64,000 bases of DNA from Carettochelys insculpta (Eukaryota; Chordata; Testudines; Carettochelyidae), in NCBI RefSeq assembly GCF_033958435.1, contig NC_134137.1, forward strand, positions 242,032,501 through 242,096,500, written 5' to 3'. The notes under the pieces are model-generated. The model was given only the letters and a program-made list of their open reading frames with translations. It did not search any database and was not told the origin of the DNA. The translations under genes and the position numbers were made by a program. Positions 1-11,900 of this stretch are shown here, in pieces (within the stretch, counting starts at the first letter, position 1; every line of letters begins with the position of its first letter).

Positions 1-1454
1 ATTTTTAGGATTCCTGGTTTACCAGAGTAGCATAGTCACAACCATTTGATATTGCTAAGGGTTCATTAGCGTGTCTATTACAAACCCCAGTTTTTAATGA
101 TATATAACTTTTCCATAATTGTTTGCTATGGGCTAAGAGCTGTCGTGCTCACTCAGCTTGGGAATATATTATTTTCATATAGCCATTTGTAAATTATAGA
201 CATGTAAACCACCCTTCATATGCACTCAAAAAGCAAGCTTACTTATTATATCCGTACTGCCATGGGTTGTGGTCTCATTAGTCTCACAAGCTAAACAGGC
301 CTGGGCCTGATCAGTATTCAGATAAGAGACCTCCAGAGAAAACATGAACTGCTTCAAAAAATGGTGACGATTGTTCAGTAGGTGGCACTTTTTCCCTCCA
401 GATCAGAAGTGTAACCAATGCTGTAATGTGTTAAGGCGTGTTATGGTATTGAAGATGCTATCTTTCAGGTGAGAGGTGCTCATTTTCTTACTGTGCACAT
501 TTGTTTTAATCTCATGCCCACTAAACCCAGGCAAATATCAAAAAGTCTAGAGGTTCAGGTGAAAGGACATCCAAAAGTTTAACAAATTTATCCAAATCTC
601 TCCAAGAGATTTTTCCTGTAAAAAGTTGAGTACTTCCTAATTTGGATGGGCCACAAAATTGCATTTGTGTTTCGTGCACTGTTTTAGGAGTCTGCATGGT
701 GAGAAGCAGCTTACTTTTTGTAAAATTATATTTGGGAAAAATACTTGTAGGTAGTTAAAACCAATACTTTCACAGCCTCCTTTTGATGCCACCTGTTTTG
801 GCCCTGTGAAAAATATGAGCGAAGATTTTAAAAAGTAGCCAGTGATTTTTGGGGTACCCGACCTGAGACACTTTAACGGACCTCTGTCCTCTGAAAATCA
901 CACCACATTGAAGTATCTCAAGTTGAGCTCCTAAAATAATTTGTCTCTTTTGAAAAGCTTGGCCTAAATGTCTGAGGTTACAAATTAGTTTCCCTGCTGC
1001 TTTAGTGCTTTCACATTAAAAGTGCTACCTAGTGAAATTGTGCCAACATGGTGATTTAGGTTCACTAAGAGGATGTGAGAAGGTTTGAAGGAAACAGTTA
1101 AGTCACCTAGTGCACCTGAGTAGTACTGGTTCTGTGAGATAAGTATATTGAGGAACAGCCAATCAGAGGCACTACAACCTAAAGCAAAGTAAATCTTTGG
1201 TGGTGATCCCTCGTATCAGTTGTACCAATGAAGAGCGAATTAGTTTTGGATTTGTGTAACTTGTGGTATAATTTTAATAACCTCTACAGAAACCTTTTCA
1301 AATGTTTTACGTTCCTTTGCAACACAACTTATTACTGCACCACTCTCATCCAAAAGGGAAATGTCATGGTGCCTTATCTGCAACTTGACCTGAATCCTGC
1401 AAGAAGATTAAAGGTTAAGACATATATTGACCTTCTGTCATTCGTCCTTACAAG
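1..1454. other. Apparently unique non-coding DNA
   Basis: AT-rich sequence with no recognisable repeat ends, RNA gene or credible exon. The short open frames have no recognisable domain. Confidence 0.5.
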
Positions 1455-2043
1455 ACCTGAGAATTGAGAGCAAGACACAGGAATTCATTCTCCTGCTGTA
1501 CTCAGCACTCATTAGGCCTCAGCTGGAGTATTGTGTCCAGTTCTGTACATTGCATTTCAAGAAAGCTGTGCTGAAATTGGAGACGGTCCAGAGAAGAACA
1601 ACAAGAATGATTAAAGGTCTAGAGAACGTGAGCTATGAGGGAAGACTGAAAGAACTGGGCTTGCTTAGTTTAGAAAAGAAAAGATTTAGAGGGGACATGA
1701 TAGAGGTTTCCAAGTACCTAAAAGAGGGTTACAAAGAGGAGGGAGAAAAATTGTTCTCCTTGGCCCCTGAGGATAGGACAAGGAGCAATGGGCTTAAACT
1801 GCAAGAAAGAAGGTTTAGGTTGGACTTCAGGAAAAACTTTGTAACTGTCAGGGTGGTTAAACACTGGAATAAATTGCCCAGGGATGTGGTGGAATCTCCA
1901 TTGCTGGAGATATTTAAGAGCAAGTTAGATAGACATTTATCAGGGATAATCTAGATGGTACTTGGTCCTGCTGTGAGGGCAGGGAACTAGATTTGATGAC
2001 CTCTTGAGGTCCCTTCCAGTTCTAGTGTTGTATGATTCTATGA
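1455..2043 (+). mobile_element. CR1 LINE, 5'-truncated 3' end
   Basis: This is the 3' end of a chicken-repeat-1 type non-LTR retrotransposon. An open frame to 1954 carries the C-terminal part of ORF2 after the RT core: a segment like ALIRPQLEYCVQF, then VQRRTTRMIKGLE and WNKLPRDVVESPLLEIFKSK. These are typical of the CR1 ORF2 C-terminus. After the stop comes a short 3' UTR with the motif GATGACCTCTTGAGGTCCCT, ending in a TATGATTCTATGA tail, which is the CR1 3' signature. It lacks the RT domain because of 5' truncation, the usual outcome of target-primed insertion. The frame is still open over about 165 codons, so it is fairly young. Confidence 0.92.
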
Positions 2044-2404
2044 ACTGACTGTCCAAACAAATAAGCAAGAAGGTATATGTATTTTACTACTGCAGCTAAT
2101 GAGGATTCCACAAGAAATGCTTGTGCATTGCTCTGTAGTTTGATTTATGTTTTCTAAATGATACCAGTCTTGGTAGATCATTTTACATATTGATATGTAA
2201 CATCCATAGTAGAAAAGATAATGATTTAATATAGGATTCAGGTGAAAATTCTGTCCCTCGCTATATAAATGCATATCCATACACCATAACAAAAGAAACA
2301 CCTTAGAGCACACATGACCACACATATGTTTCCATACACTAGCATGTGACTAGTATGAAACAGAGAAGAAGCTTGATCTGGTGGTTAGCTGGAACTTGAA
2401 AGAC
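2044..2404. other. Non-coding DNA, nothing recognised
   Basis: No repeat family, RNA gene or exon that I can support. Confidence 0.4.
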
Positions 2405-2740
2405 CGGATTTCCGATGTGACATGGGATAAGTCACTCAGGGCTTGTTTTTGGGCTTTGTCAGTGCATGCCAAGCTGTGGTGTAAATCTGTAGTGCACTAA
2501 CTGGCTGTGTGCACCCTACTGCCATGAAGCAAAAGTTCCTTAGTGCACTTTGACCTACACAGGTTAGTGCGTGTTAGGGAACTTTTAGTGTGCAGTACCA
2601 AGGTCTTCTCAGCCAACTACTGTATGGCCCACTAATGCACTGTAAATTTACACTCCAGCGTGCTGTGCATTAACTCATCCTCCATGTCCCTGTGCTCCAT
2701 CTGTAATATGGGCATACTTCCCTATGTCAGTGCAGAGTTA
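2405..2740 (+). mobile_element. MIR-like/CORE-SINE remnant, split by an insert
   Basis: The left part (about 2405-2450) reads like the SINE segment GACATGGGATAAGTCACTCA. The right part (about 2680-2720) continues it with CTGTGCTCCATCTGTAATAT. In MIR/L2-type repeats these two segments are nearly adjacent, so the roughly 220 bp between them is an insertion. Old and diverged. Confidence 0.55.
2454..2675. mobile_element. Palindromic MITE inside the MIR-like repeat
   Basis: The two ends are inverted copies of each other. The left arm around 2461-2505 (GTGCATGCC, GGTGTAAATCTGTAGTGCAC) matches the reverse complement of about 2625-2672 (CACTAATGCACTGTAAATTT). The interior is also partly self-complementary around GTGCACTTTG and GTTAGTGCGTG. 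This is the form of a foldback miniature transposon. Exact ends and target duplication are not resolved. Confidence 0.6.
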
Positions 2741-4837
2741 GGATCAATCTATTGAAGACTGGAAATTGATGAGGGAATAGTATATGAACAATCTGAAATG
2801 TTCAGTCACCGAAGGGACTTGGATGCCCAAGTTTCATTAATATTAATGAGCAGCTGAAGCCATGTGATAGACCATGTCCTTAAAACTCACCACACAAACT
2901 TTATCATTTTAAAGTAAGTGAACTGAAATGGGGGAGGGGAGGAGCGGGAGAGAGAAGAGAGTAAAAAGTTGTAGAGCTTGTAGCTCTCCCACGACACACA
3001 CCAAACATCGGGCCAATCATTTTGTATATATGCTTTCATCCTTCCCCCACAAGCCCCTTATCTGTGTTTTTATATGCATAGTGCTGATTTTCTATTGTCT
3101 TGGCCCTTTGTCTGGCCAACTACAACTATACAAAGTGGATGGAAAATGCTACTTTATAAAATTCCCCTCTTACCTTGGAGGTAGCACCTGACACTCTGAA
3201 TTTACTTGGCAGAGGTATAAATGACTCCTTTAGGTGAAAGGCCGTGGAAAATTAGGCCTACAGATTGTAAGCGCCTTCTGGCATGTAACTGATATCTTGA
3301 TTGATAATAAAAACATGAGCATCATTTTGGATGGTAAATAGTTGATAAACACTGAAGAGCTCATTCTGGGCAGCAGTAGTGATAAACTTAGATGTATGAT
3401 TAATATTTGGTGTGCAAAAATGCAGATTTTTGTAAACTAACTGTACAAACGTGCTTCAAAGCCTTTGCCTGCTATATTGTGCTTCCTGCTCAGTCACGTA
3501 CATTTATTTGAATGTGGATTTTAGCTTCAGTCACAAAGCAGAATGAGATATCAGTATTCGCTAACCATGAAGGAGGATCACAGAGAATTTGTTTTTGGCA
3601 CTGGAGGCTGTAACGAGTGACAAGCTTTCACCAAGGGAGATTTTACACTGTGTGACCTCTAATGAAAAGCACAATTTAGAATTTCTAACCAAGCCGTCAT
3701 ATCTCAGATGGCAATACTGGGGCTGTAGTGAGTCCACGCAATAGAGAGGCAAAGGATCAAAATGAGGCATGAAGAGTGCTCTGCTCTCATCTCCACAGTG
3801 GTGGACACTAAGGTAAGAATACAGTTGTTCTGGTGGGCAGGCTATGTTGTTACTGTGTTGAGTGTGATTATCTGGACAACAGGCCCAAAAGAGGAGAAAC
3901 AGAAGTCTGGCTCAGCTAATAATTCTTTGCTTCCCATGGCCTAGAAAGTTTACACTGGTCTAAATATTAACTAGAATCCCAGTTCAGAGATGCTTTTAAT
4001 CAGTCATTAAGGCAAAAATCCCTTTCATTTCAATTATATTTTGCTTGAGCATGGATTAAATTAAAACATGGGCCCTGCTTTCACCTTGGTGCTAGTACAC
4101 GTAGACAAGGCTCAGCAAAACTTCTTCCTCATAAAACTCATGCAACCCATCTATCATCCCTCCCCCTAATCCTGGGTCTCCTGTAGGGGCCTATCTATTC
4201 CTGTCAGTTTTCCACTCTGCAAGCCACTTGCCTGAGAATCATATCCCACTCCAGACACAACCTGCTTCCTGTAGGTCTTGGCCCAGGAGCTTCCCTGCTT
4301 CAGGCAGCTGTCTATCCAAACAGAGCCACCAGCCTTAATAATTAGCTGACCCCCAGCTGATCTGTCACCCATGAGGCTTGGCCCATATGGTTTGAAGAGC
4401 CAGCCAATCTGTGACAAGGCTCTACCCCATGGGCTAGGGATGGGAGCTGAACAAAAAGTTGTGTGATATCCTTTGCCTTCCCTTCACTGCCCTGAACCCA
4501 ACAGGTGCAACATTTTTGATGCACTGTGCCCAGCCAGCAAGCACTCAGGTATTGTGCTTAAGGAGCTGTAGGAAAGCAGCAGCAAGTACAGAGGCACAAC
4601 TGTGGGATCCAGTGATCAGTGACTTCAGCAGGTTTATGGCTCCAAGCCATTGCCCATTCTGCAGGGAGATGAAGGAGCCCAAATTCCTCAAATGGAACCA
4701 TCTGGTGGAATCTCAGTGAGTTTCCAGGCCTCCTTGTGGGTTTTCTTGTATGTAAAAGTCGGGGATGGGTAAGGATTGCCAGATTTAGCTCTCGCATTTG
4801 GTGCATCTTCAGAAGTTTCAACCCAGGGGCAGCATAT
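2741..4837. other. Apparently unique non-coding DNA
   Basis: No repeat family, RNA gene or credible exon recognised. Open frames here are short and lack known motifs. Confidence 0.45.
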
Positions 4838-4877
4838 GTGTGTGTATGTGTGTGTGTGTGTGTGGGTGTGTGTGTGT
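4838..4877. repeat. (TG)n microsatellite
   Basis: An imperfect TG repeat with TA and GG interruptions. The open frames across it (for example a His-Thr repeat on the minus strand) are artefacts of the dinucleotide. Confidence 0.95.
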
Positions 4878-5332
4878 AAACAGTCATGTGCCCCCCCCAC
4901 CCCAAAATGCTGTATGGGGGAAGGGCAAGGGGCCAGAAGCAGACAGTGCCAGAGCCCAGTATCCTGGCTGCCGTCTGCAGCTCAGCTGCCAGCCCCATGC
5001 CCCCTGCCAACCCCCCTGCCCAAGACATGACTCTGCTCTAGGCACCAGGGAGAAGGGGTAGGGAGGAGTGGATGGAGGTGGGGGTTGTCTCAGGCTCTGC
5101 AGCCCAACAGGAATGGGCTAGAAATGGCATCGGGGGCGGGTCACATGGCCAGTGTCCCCCTGTACTCCCCACAGTCATCTGTTTCAACCCATATTTTAAA
5201 TACATATGTTGAATTTCAGTCTTTCAATTAATCTTCAAAAATATTTTGGTCTAGGATGTTTAGAGTACATCTAAATCAGTTTATTGCCCAGTAAAGATGT
5301 TTCATTCCTGGTGTCATGCTCTATGAGCTATG
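4878..5332. other. GC-rich non-coding DNA
   Basis: Contains C-rich and G-rich runs (a C tract near 4891) to about 5160, then AT-rich DNA. No gene recognised. Confidence 0.4.
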
Positions 5333-5340
5333 AACTAAAG

Positions 5341-6279
5341 CATGGGTTCCCAAACTGGGGACCGTGCCCCCTGGGTGGTGTGCAGAAATTCTGGGGGGAG
5401 AGGGGGGCGTGAGGCAACCCAGACCCCCCCCCACGATCCTCCTCGCCCTTTGCTTCTGGGTCTGAGCCCCTGCCATTTTATGTGAGTGACCCGGTGCAGC
5501 CACTCGAAAAAGCAGACAGCCGGCGAAGACCCACATGCAAAGGTGAGTGAGTGTGGGTTGTGGGGAGAGGAGGATGGGGTTGGATAGAGAGCTGGGGGTG
5601 CCTGGCTCAGGTAAGGGGGATGGGGATTGGGATGGGGTAAGAGCAGGGGGCTAGTGGGGCCTGGCTTTCTGGGAGAGAAGTAGAGGGGCTGGGGGTGGTG
5701 GTTTGTGGGGCTCAGGCAGCTGGCCATCTTGCAGAACTCACGGGACTTGGGTGGCTGGCTCTGGCATTGCAGGGCACAGGCGGCTCGGGCTGATGGGTGG
5801 GTGGCTGGCCCCAGCAACATGGGGCTTGGGCGGCTTGGGCTGGCAGCTGGCCTGGGCAGCATGGGGCTTGGGCAGGCAGTTGGGGTGGCTGGCTGGTGGC
5901 TGGGGTGAACAGCTGGCCCCAGCAGCTGTCGGGTGGGAGGGTGGCTGGCCCCGGTGGTGCGAAGCTTGGGCAGGCAGCTCTGGCAGCACAGGTCTGAGGC
6001 AGGCAGGCAGTCGTTGCGGGCAGCTCTAGCGGCTGGCACAGGTCTCAGGCAGATGGCCAACTGGGGCGGCACCAGGTACCCACAAGGGGGCCAAGAAAAT
6101 CTATATGTGGTTATCTTTAATTTTAAATAACATTTTTATATCAAGTTTTTCTGTTTATTTTAAATGACAAATTGAATTTTTTGTTAAATGAGGGGTTGGA
6201 TGATGGTAAAGAAAAGGAGGGGGGTGTGACGGTTTCTCAAAAATCAAAAGCGGGGTGCTGAGAAGTTTGGGAACCACTG
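5341..6279. mobile_element. hAT-type non-autonomous DNA transposon, 939 bp
   Basis: The ends are inverted repeats: left CATGGGTTCCCAAACT, right AGTTTGGGAACCACTG. They are flanked by near-identical 8-bp duplications, AACTAAAG (5333-5340) and ATCTAAAG (6280-6287), with 7 of 8 bases matching. TIRs starting CA(G)...GGTTCCCAAACT with 8-bp duplications are a hallmark of hAT elements. The interior has no transposase frame. Open frames of up to 245 codons are low-complexity translations of its GC-rich middle. Confidence 0.85.
5700..6060. repeat. GC-rich degenerate tandem repeat inside the hAT element
   Basis: Loosely repeated units built on GGCTTGGGCAGGCAGCTGGC-like words, several with GGCTGGCCCCAGCA. 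Unit length varies and copies are diverged. It forms most of the element interior and explains the Trp/Gly-rich and Pro/Ala-rich spurious frames on the two strands. Confidence 0.65.
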
Positions 6280-6590
6280 ATCTAAAGATTATTTGAACTT
6301 TAAGCAGTGATAACATTTCACAGAACTGCAGGACAACTCCAGAATAATTTTTACTGAAGCAAACTATAGGCTGAAAAGGTGAAAACATATATCTCAACTG
6401 ATATTCTCACCTAATTAAATGCTTTCAGGAACTGGAGCCTCAAGGAAATCACGCAAGACACACAATAAAATAATGAGAGTTATAAACACTGAAATAAGAT
6501 TAGTCATTTAAATTTGAGAAAATAATAATGGATTTTGATTTATGTGGATTGTTACTATTGGACAGTAGCAGACATTCCATTAAACACTCT

Positions 6591-7218
6591 GGCTACGTCT
6601 ACACGTGCAGCCAACATCGAAATAGTCTATTTCGATGAATAATGTCTACACGTCCTCCAGGGCCGGCAACGTCGATGTTCAACTTCGACGTTGCTCAGCC
6701 CAACATCGAAATAGGCGCAGCGAGGGAACGTCTACACGTCAAAGTAGCACACATCGAAATAGGGATGCCAGGCACAGCTGCAGACAGGGTCACAGGGCGG
6801 ACTCAACAGCAAGCCGCTCCCTTAAAGGGCCCCTCCCAGACACAGTTGCACTAAATAACACAAGATCCACAGAGCTGACAACTGGTTGCAGACCCTGTGC
6901 CTGCAGCATAGATCCCCAGCTGCCGCAGAAGCAGCCAGAAGCCCTGGGCTAAGGGCTGCTGCCCACGGTGACCATAGAGCCCCGCAGGGGCTGGAGAGAG
7001 AGCATCTCTCAACCCCCCAGCTGATGGCCGCCATGGAGGACCCAGCAATTTCGACGTTGCGGGACGCGGATCGTCTACACGGTCCCTACTTCGACGTTGA
7101 ACGTCGAAGTAGGGCGCTATTCCTATCTCCTCATGAGGTTAGCGACTTCGACGTCTCGCCGCCTAACGTTGAAGTTGGTGCCGCTACTTCGAAGTAGCGT
7201 GCACGTGTAGATGCAGCC
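6591..7218. mobile_element. Foldback element A with GGCTRCGTCTACACG ends
   Basis: Left end GGCTACGTCTACACGTGCA and right end CACGTGTAGATGCAGCC are inverted copies, flanked by TCT on both sides (6588-6590 and 7219-7221). Both arms are studded with TTCGA/TCGAA words (CATCGAAATAG, ACTTCGACGTT). The middle (about 6770-7030) is not palindromic. Non-autonomous; no transposase. Probably PIF/Harbinger-like from its 3-bp duplication, but this is an inference. Confidence 0.75.
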
Positions 7219-7224
7219 TCTGGC

Positions 7225-7440
7225 TGTATTTGTTAAGCACACACACATAAACAAATCAAATCAATAACCCACTGGCTACATAAATATAGATATGATTTTG
7301 GAGTTAACCTCCCCACACTGCTGCTAAACATCCCCTCTCAGAGCCTTCACAAGCAAAGTAGGAAATAAGTGCTGTTTAGCATGTCTTGATGGCTTTGCAA
7401 AACCAGGTTTTTGTGGGCAGCAGTTTGTTCTAACTGCTAG
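7225..7440. other. Short unique spacer
   Basis: AT-rich DNA between two elements; nothing recognised. Confidence 0.4.
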
Positions 7441-7608
7441 ACTGGCCACGTTGCCCTATGGCAAATACAGGACACTCACCTCTGGAGATGCTCTCCCTTG
7501 TCAGGGCTCCTTGGCGATGGAGGCTGCTGCTCCATGGCAAGGCACTGAGGATGGGGGCTCCACAGCTTCCTGATGAGGGGGGAGCAGAGGATGGGGGCTT
7601 AGCAACCT

Positions 7609-7659
<51 letters not shown>

Positions 7660-8157
7660 TGAGAACAGGGGCTTCACAGCCTTCCAGCGGGTAGGAGGGC
7701 AGGGGGAGATGGGGAACAGCAGCCACCCCACGTGGGAGCTTCCCCGCTGCAGGAGCTAACGAGGCCGCTGGCCTATGGTAGTGCTTGCTGGCAGTGGGGG
7801 CTGACACGATGGGGTGCCAGGGAATGGGGCAGCTTCCTGATGGAAGAGATCCCCTGCATAAGGAGCTGCTGCCCTGAGGCACAGGGACCAGGTAACAGGG
7901 TGGCCTCCTCACAGAGGAGCTCCCTGGCAGTGGGGGGTGGGGGGCTGCCCCAAGGCACAGGGACCCAGGGAACTGGTCAGCTGCTCTGCAGTGGGGCTCC
8001 CTGGCAGCAGAGGCTGCTGCCCTGAGACACGGGGTGCTGGAGAACAGAGCCCCACCAAATACAGGACAATGTGCACATTTTCTTAAAAAAATAGGGACAT
8101 CTGTGGGACAGCTTAAATAAGGGACTGTCCTGGGAAAAACAGGATGGATGGTCAGCC
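7441..8157. mobile_element. Probable DNA transposon copy, GC-rich interior
   Basis: The right end (ACAGGATGGATGGTCAGCC) resembles, in inverse, the start of a second copy near 43411 (AGGTGACCATCCGTCCTGT). Words like AATACAGGACA occur near both ends. Flanks CTGCTAG and TACTAGA are similar but no clean duplication is seen. The interior holds a (TG)n run and GC-rich DNA with two imperfect repeats around GAGGAGCTCCCTGGCAGTGG. Confidence 0.45.
7613..7653. repeat. (TG)n microsatellite
   Basis: About 18 near-perfect TG units followed by CGCGCATG. Minus-strand His-Thr frames across it are artefacts. Confidence 0.95.
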
Positions 8158-8498
8158 TACTAGATGCTCACGTCCTTAATGGAGAATCCCCTGCCAGCCA
8201 TGCCCTGTCTCTAATGACAAAGTGGTTTCAGCTCAAGGACCTCCGTTCTCTGCAGCTGGGCAGTATGCCGAGGAGAGAGGAATGGTTTCTTGGCCTAATT
8301 ATTGACAGATAGTTGTGCTTACTCTACTGTACTGGAGGCCTGGTGGAATGCATAAGTTCAAGGTGTATGCGATGGAACTGTGGAAGTAAAGGAGTAATGC
8401 TGTAGTTTTGTGAGCTACATGAAAACATCTCAGCCAGTACTCCGCATATGTTTTTCATTAGATCCTAAATTTATATGCTGTGTATATTCCAACTGTGA
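8158..8498. other. Non-coding DNA, nothing recognised
   Basis: Unique-looking AT-rich spacer between elements. Confidence 0.4.
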
Positions 8499-8934
8499 GG
8501 CCGTGTATACACTAGCCAAAAACTTCGAAATGGCCATGCAAATGGCCATTTCGAAGTTTACTAATGAAGCACTGAAATACATATTCAGCGCTTCATTAGC
8601 ATGCGGGCGGCCACGGCACTTCGAAATTGACGCGGCTCGCCACCGCGTAGCTCGTCCAGACGGGGCTCCTTTTCAAAAGGACCCCAGCTACTTCGAAGTC
8701 CCCTTATTCCTATGAGCAGATGGGAATAAGGGAACTTCAAAGTAGGTGGGGTCCTTTCGAAAAGGAGCCCCATCTGGATGAGCTGTGCGGCGGCGAGCCA
8801 CATCAATTTCAAAGTGCCGCGGCCACCCGCATGTTAATGAAGTGCTGAATATGTATTTCAGCGCTTCATTAGTAAACTTCAAAATGGCCATTTTCATGGC
8901 CATTTTGAAGTTTTTGGCTAGTGTAGACACGGCC
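8499..8934. mobile_element. Foldback element B, 436-bp near-complete palindrome
   Basis: Begins GGCCGTGTATACACTAGCC and ends GGCTAGTGTAGACACGGCC. The two halves pair along almost their whole length around a short centre near 8712 (CCTATGAGCAGATGG). Same family as 27350-27783 and 48541-48982. Many TTCGAA words in the left arm read TTCAAA or TTTGAA in the right, as expected of CpG decay. No clear target duplication (TGA/AAT). Both strands give a spurious open frame of about 100 codons. Confidence 0.85.
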
Positions 8935-11900
8935 AATATGTTAATACAATTACTAAGGGGATAAGTGGTTAAAAATTGGGAATTAGTAAACACTATCCAC
9001 ATCTCACTGATTTAGAAAAATTAGAACAGATTACTTGCCAGTGAAATGACTGGCGAAAAGGTTCAGTAACTGTGATAAACGCTTGCAGGTTTCATTCTGT
9101 ATTCCAAGTGTTTAATGTTAATTTCATGCATTTACTTCCATTTCATATCTATCAGTGGGCTTCCCTAGATGAATAATATTTCAAAATGTGGAGATTATTT
9201 AAGGCCAGGAAGAATGAACTTGCTTCATTTCTTCTGGGATAAGAAGGTAAAACAGTTTTTCACGATGCTTTGGTGTAATATGTGTCTTGTGCTGTTGGCC
9301 TTCAACGAAAGTCAAGTCAGCTGATCATGATGCTCTTTTGGATGTGCATTCAAGTAATTTCTTGGAAACATAAGGGTGGATGTGTTTTTAATTCTAGTTA
9401 GTGTACTCATAACAAGTAAAGTTACGGTGCTTCGAGCAAGTTGCTTGTTTGTTGGCAGAGATGTCACTTTGATGACACAAGATAGGGAAATTGTCATTAA
9501 ACCATTCTTCCACTAGAAAGTCTTCATCAATTTCATGTCTCAGCATGTGTCTTGATTGGTGGGGTCAAATATCTGCCTGAGCTAGAGTTTCTCTCTCTGA
9601 GAGCATATTTGCAGCTTTGATAGGTAAGAGGGGTTGCTTTTGGTCCTCACATACCTGAAGATATGTGCAACCCAAAAGCACTAGTCCTTTTGCATTTTAT
9701 TTATGGGAGAGACTGTCTCCAATTCAGAATAAAATAATTTCCTGAAAAATTCCCTGCTCCTGAAACCTGTTTTGCATTTCAGCTAAATGCTCAGCTTGTG
9801 CTTCACGCTGACATTATAAACATAGAGTGGTCATCTCTGTAACATGTAGTTCCTATGGAGAAAAGTTTAGGTGACTTTTACTACTTGATTTTTACTTTTC
9901 AGCTGTTCAGAGTTGATGATAAAAGCATATATCATCTGTCTTTTTGTGATTTGCTAGAAATTCTGTGTGATAGACTAATCATTCCTTTGACCTTTAGTTG
10001 TCCCTCTCCAATTTAGGTTTATTATAGATAACTGTTTAACCTTTCCTTCAAATCTACAAATCTGTAATTAATTCTGTGTACAACACAGACTATTAGTGGA
10101 CTTTTGCCTCATGGGTCCATTAAAGAATTTGAAATCCCTCAGATGACGTTGTCCATTTAGCCCTTAACTTATCAGTGGCATTTCCTGTTGGCCTAAATAC
10201 AGCCTCAATTAAATCACATGCCTCAGCCATGAGTCTGTGTTTTACTTAGGTAGTTGTTTCTACTTCTTAGGACTTTTTCTCTTTCATGGATTCTTTTTCA
10301 AGGAGGATTGTCAGACTAGCAAAATCTTTCAGAAATGCCAGACTTAAATCCTGCTCACTGTGGAGGGATGCCAGAGCCTCCAAACTTAGGAAAACTACCA
10401 GGATTAAGCTGTGCAGGGGCTGGAAGTGGCCGATTCAGGGACACCACAGTTCCAGACTCTGGCTGTGACTCATGCCACAGGAACTCACTACGGTAAAGAG
10501 GGGAGGCAGGGGCATAACTAGGGATTCCTTATAAACAAACCTCGAATGGGGAGCAGAGTGGTCATAGTAACTCATTCCTACAGCATGTGAGCTAAGCTAG
10601 CAGTGGCAGCCTGGATGCCTAAGTGTTATGCTCTGGTTTGTTTCCAGGCTGGAAGGGGAATTATTCTTTCCCTTATACACAGACAGCTCACTTGTACTCT
10701 GTCATGAGGGTGAGGATGTCATCCTTTAATTATAGATTCTTCCTCTTTCATAATTTGCTTGCACCTTGACTAAGCAAAGCTATTCTTTCCCAGCCAATGG
10801 TGGTGTTCCACCTGATCCAACAATAAAGATGAATTCGTCACATTACGCTGATTTTTATAGCAACAGGTTCTGATGTTTCAAACATGGGAATATTACTAAA
10901 TGGCATAATCTTGCAGAAGCAAAAATGTGGTAAACTGTTCTAACAGACAGATTTGAAATAATAGCAAGGAACAGAGATAATACAGCAAACTTCCATTTTC
11001 TTGCTTCTAGTTTGCTTCAGTGTTAAAGTGATTCTTCAGGAGAGTTCTGGAAGGCTTTTGTCATCTTCTGTTTCTGTGCCTTGTATTTAAGTTTTTAGGC
11101 TATATTGCAGTTTACTTCAGCCATTTTACAATGAGTGCCCTTTGGCTTTTAAAATATTGGTAGAGCAAGAATTAAGATGAAGTCCTTTGTCCTCCTGCTT
11201 TACCATGGATGCTCATTTTTTTCCCATAAAAAAGGCTCTCCATATTGACCACACAGACCTGAATCTGCCCTAAAAATAAACAAATGAATGGAAGAAACAC
11301 ATTCCTTCAAACCCTGAAAAATGCATTCCCCTGTCCTTTGAAAAAAGGTGGTGGTGGTGAATTGCTTAATGCTCTAATACTTGCCCCATGCACTTAGGAT
11401 GCTGGGTCATCTTTGGTAGTCGATGGATACCTGCATGCCATGTTCTCCCTGTGGTGTCTATGCTCTCTCTGTTAGGAGTGCAGGAAGAATGCCAGTATTT
11501 ACAAAAAAATCTTATATGCTGCCTATTACAAACACAGAACATAAGTGTGTGGAGGAGATTACAAATAATTTTCAGGTCCACAGTATTGACACTGTCCTTC
11601 TAAATCTTTTGTGAAATCTTTACAGAGAGAATTCACATGAACCCTTTGTTAAGACAAGATGTTCATCTGGCTATTTCCTTATGACCACTATTAAAATGGT
11701 GGGGTCGAGATACCCAGGTGTTCTCAGCTTTCTTCTTCAGCTTTTTCCGAGGCATTTTGAGTCTCAGTTTCATACCTTGTCCCACATTTGGCTCTCAGAA
11801 GACTGAGGTGAAAATGATCAGGAGATAGATGAGAATATTTCATGGATTTCTGTGTGAGTGACTTCACAGGTCTGTTTATAATCCTGGCTTAAAATGGGTT

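Noticed and set aside
5335..6072. A 245-codon minus-strand frame rich in Pro, Ser and Ala
   Set aside because: It lies inside the GC-rich interior of a hAT element, and overlapping long frames exist on the other strand. This is composition, not coding.
8410..9002. Open frames of 75-104 codons sharing peptides such as HFEIDAAR and YFEVPLFPSAHRNKGTSK, also at 27314-27798 and 48669-48933
   Set aside because: They are translations of the same palindromic element on both strands. The frames differ in phase and none has a gene-like start, domain or conserved length, so this is not a protein family.
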